Positions 57,670 through 64,000 of a stretch of 64,000 nt of DNA are shown here, in pieces. Made by a program: the position numbers and the translations under genes. Origin of the DNA: Selaginella moellendorffii (lineage: Eukaryota; Streptophyta; Lycopodiopsida; Selaginellales; Selaginellaceae); contig NW_003314286.1 in NCBI RefSeq assembly GCF_000143415.4, positions 1,551,129-1,615,128 on the forward strand, given 5' to 3'. How positions within the stretch are numbered: position 1 is the stretch's first letter; every line of letters begins with the position of its first letter. Under the pieces are notes generated by a model. That model worked only from the letters and a program-made list of their open reading frames with translations, had not been told where the DNA came from and did no database searches.

Positions 57670-58979
57670 ATGTCGAGCCTGCTCGGCGATGGCATCGTGA
57701 TTCCCTTGCAGCAGCCACCGTCCATCGCTGTGGGCGGCGGCATTCTCGATGGAGGCGGCGGCGGTGGTGGTGGAGGAGGAGGAGCTGCGATGATGAGGGG
57801 CGGGCGGAGGAAGGAGGAGCGGATCCCACAGTGGGGATTCCACGAGACGAAGGAATTCATTGCAATTAGGGCCGAGTTTGAGAGGGAGTTCACGCAGACC
57901 AAGCGCAACAAGACGCTGTGGGAGCTCATTGCCGGGCGGATGAAGGACAAGGGCTTCCGCCGGAGCGCCGATCAGTGCAAGTGCAAGTGGAAGAACCTCG
58001 TCAATCGCTACAAGGTCGGTTCCTCTCGTTTTCTCCTCAATCCATCCATCTCTTGGGATTTGTTTTTCTCTTTCTCTTCCACTCTCGCGCCGCGTTTTTG
58101 GATTTCTCCTCTTCTTTGTTCTTCGTTCTCTTCCAGTGACGATCTTCTCTGGATCTTGTCAAGTGTTTCTTTGCTAGTCTTCTTCGATCGTTCTAGTCTT
58201 CTTCGATCTCCCTTCTCGAGTTTTAAGGTTCTTCGATTTTGTCTCGCTTCGTTGCCAACTTCTCGGATCTTGAAAACCACTCTTTGCTGCAGGGAAAGGA
58301 GATATCCGAGCCCGACAATGGGAGGCAATGCCCGTTCTACGAGGAGCTCGACGCCATCTTCAAGGAGCGGTCCAAGAGCATGCTCATGCTCGAGTCCGAC
58401 GGCTTGAGGCCCAAGAAGCGTCTCAAGAAGCTCAAAGGCCTGCTGTCCGACGAGGAAACCGACGACGAAGATGACGATGAAGAGAGCGACGACGACAACA
58501 GGAACTTGCAGCAGCTCCAGCCATTCCAGCACCACCATCAAGAGCAGCAGCAGCAGCAGCAGCAGCAACAACATCAGCTCCAGCAGCAAATCCAAGTAGC
58601 AGCAGCAAGCCAGTCGCAGCAGCAGCAGCAGCAACAGCAGCGGCCGAGGAAGCGCAAAGTTGACAAGGACAGGCAGCGAGCCACCGCCGAGAAGTCGAGG
58701 GCGAGCAGCATGCAAGAGGTGCTGGAGGAGTTTTTCCAGCAGCAGCAGCGCAACGAGGAGCAGTGGCGGGTGTCGCTGGAGCAGCGGGAGATGGAGAGGC
58801 GAGCCCGCGAGCACGAGTGGCGGGAGTGCATGGAGAAGCTGGAGCAGGAGCGCGCGCTGCGGGAGCAGGCGTGGTGGGAACGCGAAGAACAGCGGCGACT
58901 GCGGGACGAGGTACGGTCCCGGAAGCGAGACGAGCTGGTCGAAGCTGTGCTGAGAAAGGTGATACGCGACGACTGCTGA
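57670..58979 (+). CDS. Trihelix transcription factor, GT-gamma (GT-3-like)
   Basis: Two exons, 57670-58014 and 58293-58979, joined in phase 0, give 343 residues. After a Gly run, the trihelix domain reads RIPQWGFHETKEFIAIRAEF, TQTKRNKTLWELIAGRMKDK, GFRRSADQCKCKWKNLVNRY, then the conserved PFYEELDAIFKER fourth helix. An acidic segment (DEETDDEDDDEESDDD) and Gln-rich stretches encoded by CAG runs follow. A basic PRKRKVDK signal is next, and a long C-terminal coiled coil (EQREMERRAREHEWRECMEK) for dimerisation ends it. It binds GT-type promoter elements in the nucleus. The same C-terminal design is found in the minus-strand gene that ends 291 bp away, so the two form a tail-to-tail pair. Confidence 0.92.
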
Positions 58980-59270
58980 TCCCGGACCAAACTTCTCTGT
59001 ATTTTTTTCCTCTGCTGAAAGAGCTGTAACTTCTTCGAGCCCCACTTGACGAGACTTCCATGTCATAGCTTCGCTTTCTTTCTTCGGGGTCGGAGGGAGC
59101 CACGGATACTTTTTGACTCCGCCCGAAAAGATATGCTTCCCTGACAGATTTTTCCGCGTTGGTGACCTGCGATGAGTTGTTCCAGCTCAAGCCCGCATGT
59201 ATAGACTTTTGCAATGTACGAAGAACAGGAGAAAAGATAGAAAAAAATACCTTTTCTGCTTTGAGAAAGG

Positions 59271-60621
59271 TCAGTCGTCCGCTTGTAGCCTGTCTGCCAG
59301 TACCGCGAACAGCTTGTCCCATTTCTGTGCACGAATCTCGTCGCGAGCGCGGCGCTGCTCCTCGCGGTCCCTCCAGGCCGCCTCTCTTGCCATCCGCTGC
59401 TGCTGTAGCTTCTCCATTCCACTCATCCACTCGTGCTCCCGCTGCTGCCACTCTCGCTGCTTTCTCTGTAGCAACTCCTGCCACCGCCTCTCCACGGCTT
59501 GCTGCTTGGCGACGAAGTCGGACAGCACCTGATGCATCCCATCCGTTCTCCGTTTCTTCCTCGGAAATTCTACCACCTCCGCACTATCGGCGTCCTCGCT
59601 CAGCTGGTCTGAGTCCGCTTGGTTCTCCTCGAGAGATTCCTTTGGTCCCTTCTCTGCTGTCTCGGTCCTCTGTAGCCTCGCCTTGAACAGTTCGTCCATG
59701 TCCGGAAAGAAGAGGAACTTCCGCCCGTGCTCCAAACCGGTCGTTCTTTTCTCCTGGAATTGCGTGCATAAGTTTGCGAAGCGCAGCAAATCTCTGCATA
59801 CTCTCACTCACCTTATAACGACTGACTAGCTTCTTCCACTTGCGCTTGCATTGCTCGCTGGTTCTCGCGTAGCCTCTTTCTCTCATCTTCCCCGCGATCG
59901 GATCCCACCAATTCTTCTGAGAAGAAAGCGATGGATCCTCCTCCATGTCCGCTCTGATGGAAATGAAGTCCTTGGTCTCGGTGTGTCCCCAGCGAGGCAT
60001 GCGTTCTTCCACGCCCTCTTGCTTACACTGGGTCGATGCTTCAGCGCTGGAGGAGAGAGCTGGATGGTGCTCCTCGTCGTCCAGACCTGTATCTCCATTT
60101 TTTTCCTTCGCCATCATTCCTTCTTGCCACAGCCACCCCGGAGGCACGCAAGGCATTCGATGGAACATATCCTCCAAGACCTGCTGGACGTCTCTCTCGG
60201 CCTCGCTCTCACCGTCTTCGTGACTGTCGATGCTCACGGATTCCTCCTCGGAATGCGTGAAAACCATAACCTCTTCTCCGCGTGACTTAAATATGGCGTC
60301 GATTTCCTCAAACAGGGAAGCATTTCCTTCTTGCAATCCTTTCTCCTACACTGAAAAGAAATCCTCTAAGAACGATCAATCCAGCGCGAGATTCCTAGAG
60401 CTAGAGATATAACTGACCTCGTACCGCGACACCAGCGCCCTCCACTCGCGCTCGCATTCGCGGCCGCTGCACTGGAAGCTCATCCGCGACGCCACCAGAT
60501 CCCAGAGCCTGGCCTCGCGCATCGCATTCCCTTCGCTGGCGGCGAAATCGTAATCTAGCTGCGCCCTCGCGCAGAGCAGCTGTCTGGAATTTGCCACGCC
60601 CCAGCCAGGCGCCATCGCCAT
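59271..60621 (-). CDS. Trihelix transcription factor with two trihelix domains
   Basis: Three minus-strand exons, 60621-60418, 60345-59812 and 59753-59271, joined in phase 0, give about 406 residues. Exon 1 plus the start of exon 2 is a divergent trihelix (SRQLLCARAQLDYDFAASEG, LWDLVASRMSFQCSGRECER, EWRALVSRYE, SLFEEIDAIFKSRG). An acidic linker follows. The second trihelix is close to the GT-gamma type (MPRWGHTETKDFISIRADME, WWDPIAGKMRERGYARTSEQ, CKRKWKKLVSRYK, FFPDMDELFKARL). The end is a basic PRKKRR and a coiled coil (REHEWMSGMEKLQQQRMARE) that mirrors the neighbouring plus-strand gene. Two trihelices recall GT-2 factors, but the C-terminal one resembles GT-gamma. The weak first domain may have lost DNA binding. 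Confidence 0.88.
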
Positions 60622-60703
60622 CACGAGGAGCCCTAAATTCCAGGCCCGTTAGAGAGAATATCCACGTATGTAAATCCTTGCATCGAGAAAATTCTTTGGC
60701 GGC

Positions 60704-63700
60704 GTGGGCCTAGCGATGACCTCGGAGGAGAAATCCACGTGCCCGGGAGAGTCGACAAGGTTGATCAGGTACTCGTTCCCGTCTCTGGAAAGCGCCATGG
60801 CTATGGCGCTCGAGGCGCAATGCACGGCATTGATCAATCTGCGGCAGCGCTCTTCGATCTGGAGCGCGAAGGCATCGCAATATCGCCCCAGGAGCGCGCT
60901 GCGATGTTGCGGCCCTGTGGTTTTCGTCCAAGGGATTCAGCTGGAACACATCAAGTCCTGGATCCAAGATAGGTTTGAGCATCGCAAGCGCTTGATCGGG
61001 ATCGATGACGCTGAGGAATCCGGCGGCTCTCTCGTCGAGGACGATCGTGCCAAATTTAACCTCGACCTCGCGGTGATGCTGGCTGGATTCGCATTCGAGT
61101 CCTACAATTCTCCTCCTGTAAGCTTGCGAGTTCTTTGTTCTTTCTCTTGCTCCTTTGGAGGCTTGCGATTTTTCTTTTCTCCTTTGTAAGCCTGCGAATT
61201 TGTTTTTCTCTTGCTCCTTTGTAAGCTTGCAAGTATATGTTCTCTCCTGTTCTAACTTGAACTTCTCGGCACCGTTCTTCCAGCCAAACGTTGGGATTCG
61301 CGAGACGGATGGACAGAGCTGCGAGACTACTTACATGTCCGAGTACGTAACTTATCGAATTGTTCTTGGACGTTTCTTCATTTGAGCTGTGTGATGCAGT
61401 GGTCTCATGCGTGAACTGTATCACGGACAACTTACGGTTAAACTGGAAAAAGGTGTCAGTCTTCCAGGGCTTGATCTTTGGGTATGGTGTACTTGGGTTC
61501 TTTTTGATCGACAATGAAAGTGCAGGGAACAAGTGATCCTTACGTGTGGCTTCGAATAGGAAATTGTGCTAAGCAGAGCAAAACGGCATGGGCGTAAGTG
61601 AAAACTTCCTCGAAATATTGTTAAGTATGTTTGTCCGCGCAGAACAAAAGACCCTGTTTGGAATGAAACACATGTTCTAAATGTTGCTGATCCTTTGACG
61701 CAGTCCTTGAAGGTAGAATTTTCAAAAACGATGTCGGCTAATGTTGCAGCTTATTCGCAGGTTGCTGTGTGGGATGCTAATATTCTAAGCGTGCACAAAC
61801 GATTAGGAAACTATGAAGTTGAGCTCAGCACTTTGTGTGATGGTAGGAGTCATTCTACTGTTTTCTCTTTTTGTTTTGTAATGCGTAATGCGTACAGGAA
61901 CGGCTCATGACATCGAAATGCAATTGGAAGGCATGGGAGGTGGTGGGTCACTTTATCTCAAGGTCAGATGTTTCTTTTCTCGAATTAGTGCCTGACTATT
62001 GAATATGTATATCCAGGTCCAGTACAAGAGTTTTGCTGATATAGATGGAGAGAATAGCGTGTGGGAAGTTCCTTTTCTGTCCGACTTGATCAAAGGAGGC
62101 ATCGGAAACGTTTTGACGTCGGTCCTTGGCCCGGACGGGATAAAGGTCCAGGACTTCGTAGGCTCAACGATCGGTTCGTTACACCTCTTGCCTTCTACAT
62201 CAGCTGCTAATGAAACATACCAAGAAGCATCATCCAACGGGGCAGACTTGATCAACAGCGTAGCAAATGCTATGAAGAACTGCCTGGGTGGTTTTGACTT
62301 GCACCCTTCAAGTCTCTGGAATTTTCATGGTGAAGACCATGACACGTTGAAGGAGTCGGGATTAGAGCTACAGGCTAGAGCTGAAGCGCACTACTTAGAG
62401 AAACGTTTAGTTCATCCGAGCAGTGAGGAGTCCGAAAGTATCGCAGAGGCGGTCCTTCCCGAGGTTAAGGAGACGTTGCTGAACATTTCAGGACGTGTGG
62501 AGGAAACTCTCGGTTCGTTGTTGATGCTGGCTATCGGACGAAGTACTGGAAGTGATAAGCCAAATGATGCCGCAGAAGTCATTCAGAATTCGCCTCTACT
62601 AGATGTTTCTCAACGGGAAAAAATGCGAAAGATGTTTAAACGAGCAGAGACCGCGATGGAAGCTTGGGCAATCTTGTCGACGTCGCTCGGGCGGACGAGT
62701 TTTGTCAGATCCGAATTCGAGAAGATCTGCTTCCTAGAAAGCAAGAACACAGACACGCAGGCAAGCCTCTGTTGAACTTGAAAAGAAGCGTAACTTTCTG
62801 TACAGGTTGCAGTATGGCGTGATCTTCGTGGCAAAAGACTCGTCGTAGCTTTCCGCGGGACTGAGCAGGTTTTTCTTTCATTAAGTCGCTGTCTATCAAC
62901 TTTATTCCTTTTCAGGATAAGTGGAGAGACTTGGCAACAGATCTGATGCTAGCCCCCACCGGGTGAGCTGATTTTCTTTCTCCTTTACGGAAGTGCCTGG
63001 ATTGATGGTCCTTCCTGCAGCTTTAATCCAGAACGTGTTGCTGATGGTGGTTCGGACGATGAGATAATGGTAAGGTGGCTGTATTTTATAGAACAAGGCT
63101 TCATCTTTTCTATAACAGGTGCATACTGGTTTTCTAACAGCCTACGACTCTGTCAGGCATCGGCTTTTGTCTATTATCAAGGCATCCATCACTAGCAGGT
63201 TTTCTGCAAGCTTCATCCTTAAGTGTTATCTCTTGTGTTGCGCAGGAATGACGAAGCTGGTGATGCAGAGCTATCAAAATGGCATATCTATATCACCGGG
63301 CATAGCCTGGGCGGCGCTCTGGCAACACTTTTGGCGAAGGATCTTTCTAAGACGATGTTCAAGTACTTCTTATCGTTTTTTTTCATGGAAACTCATATCC
63401 GGTCTTCGTTTTTATGCTATACATCAGACAGAAGGAAGTGAATCTCTCAATGTACAACTTCGGTTCTCCACGGGTGGGAAACAGAGCATTCGCTGACCAG
63501 TACAACAAGGTGCGTCACAGCTTGGTACTGTAAACTCAATCACTTGGAACTCGAAATCCTACCAGGTTATCAAGGATAGCTGGCGCATTGTCAACCATCG
63601 TGATATTATTCCCACTGTGCCTCGGCTCATGGGTTACTGCCATGTTGCTCAGGCAATCTACTTGTCCAGTTTAGAGGTAGACGCATTCTTCCATCTTGAA

Positions 63701-64000
63701 AACTACAAAACTTAAAGTTTGATTGTTTTCACAGAAGACAAGCGAGCTCGAGGAGGATGTCATTGGAGAAGCCACACCCGGTGGAATCGTAGGAGAGTTC
63801 GTAAGCAACTATCGTTTTTCTCAACTTTGCCTGAAAGGTTTTCGCTTGATCCAGCTGAAAGGAGAGAAGCAGCTAATCAACAAGCTCATCCAGACCGAGA
63901 TTGCGATGCTGAGAACTCTCAGGGATGGAACCGCCCTGATGCAACACATGGAAGATTTCTACTACATTTCACTGCTGGAGGTATAAATTTTCTTCGTTCT
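60704..64000 (+). CDS. C2-domain plus lipase_3 protein (triacylglycerol-lipase-like), 3' end outside window
   Basis: Many exons from about 60930 to beyond the window; the last seen exon ends before GTATAA at about 63979. Early exons give [20 protein letters not shown] and [22 protein letters not shown]2 domain follows, assembled from exons between 61410 and 61965 ([46 protein letters not shown]). The linker is mostly one large exon, 62017-62760. The class 3 lipase domain has [19 protein letters not shown], the nucleophile elbow GHSLGGALA (about 63299), [13 protein letters not shown] and the catalytic Asp region [12 protein letters not shown]. This matches plant C2+lipase proteins annotated as triglyceride lipases. 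The true start is uncertain: the frame is open upstream to 60704, but that part is antisense to an eEF2-like fragment. Confidence 0.85.
60718..60789 (-). pseudogene. eEF2-like fragment, antisense to the lipase leader
   Basis: The minus strand encodes [20 protein letters not shown] plus SEV, the conserved G-domain segment of elongation factor 2 (DxPGH motif). Similarity ends abruptly on both sides (followed by [10 protein letters not shown]). About 24 codons remain, so it is a fragment, not a gene. Confidence 0.65.

Noticed and set aside
58008-59484. Two long minus-strand open frames (over 340 codons) across the trihelix gene
   Set aside because: They are antisense to the CAG/Gln- and Glu/Arg-rich coding exon and the encoded Leu/Ala-rich protein is what the complement of CAG/GAG codons gives.
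1-64000. Prokaryotic-type systems (operons, CRISPR arrays, riboswitches)
   Set aside because: The window is intron-rich plant nuclear DNA; no evenly spaced repeats of the CRISPR kind and no operon layout were seen.

Overview
The window is nuclear DNA of a land plant. The gene families (TIGR01589 plant-specific protein, ALIS flippase subunit, BLOS2, GT-gamma trihelix factors, plastid-type fatty acyl reductase, LRR receptor-like protein) and the very short GT-AG introns (mostly about 45-80 bp) suggest a compact early-diverging genome. A lycophyte such as Selaginella moellendorffii is the best guess; this is inference from style and content, not a database match.

Layout. 1-28.4 kb is gene-dense: an EH-domain endocytic adaptor, BLOS2, an LRR receptor-like protein on the minus strand, a C2/XYPPX-repeat protein, a nine-transmembrane EMP70 protein, a large multipass metallophosphoesterase, a fatty acyl reductase, a Misato tubulin-like protein, a small basic (FSAF1-like) protein on the minus strand, a tRNA m7G methyltransferase, a TIGR01589 protein and an ALIS/CDC50 protein. 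28.4-50.3 kb is AT-rich and repeat-rich. It holds a young, nearly complete minus-strand Ty3/gypsy chromovirus (31374-36960, TSD CGGTA), an older LARD-like LTR element without coding capacity (37191-44372, TSD CCCTC), a 12-bp minisatellite, a decayed PIF/Harbinger transposon, a foldback element and an amaranthin/aerolysin-type pseudogene. 50.8-64 kb is genic again: two unrecognised minus-strand genes, a Costars gene with an ALIS-derived in-frame upstream extension, a PIG-L de-N-acetylase, a cupin, PDCD5, two tail-to-tail trihelix factors, and a C2+lipase_3 gene that runs off the window.

The genes are mostly housekeeping functions (endomembrane traffic: EH adaptor, BLOS2, TMN, ALIS, PIG-L; translation and ribosome: TRMB, FSAF1-like; lipid: FAR, lipase) and show no operon-like functional grouping.

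The most unusual signals are: (1) the chromovirus lacks a tRNA-type primer site; instead the 15 bases next to its 5' LTR are perfectly complementary to the predicted first 15 bases of its own RNA, the hallmark of Tf1/sushi-type self-priming; (2) its stop codons and LTR differences all fit C-to-T changes in CG/CHG contexts; (3) an ALIS gene fragment with a membrane helix is fused in frame to Costars; (4) the two LTRs of the LARD-like element differ by a nested inversion; (5) antisense eEF2-like sequence lies at the 5' edge of the lipase gene. All calls were made by reading; no searches were run.
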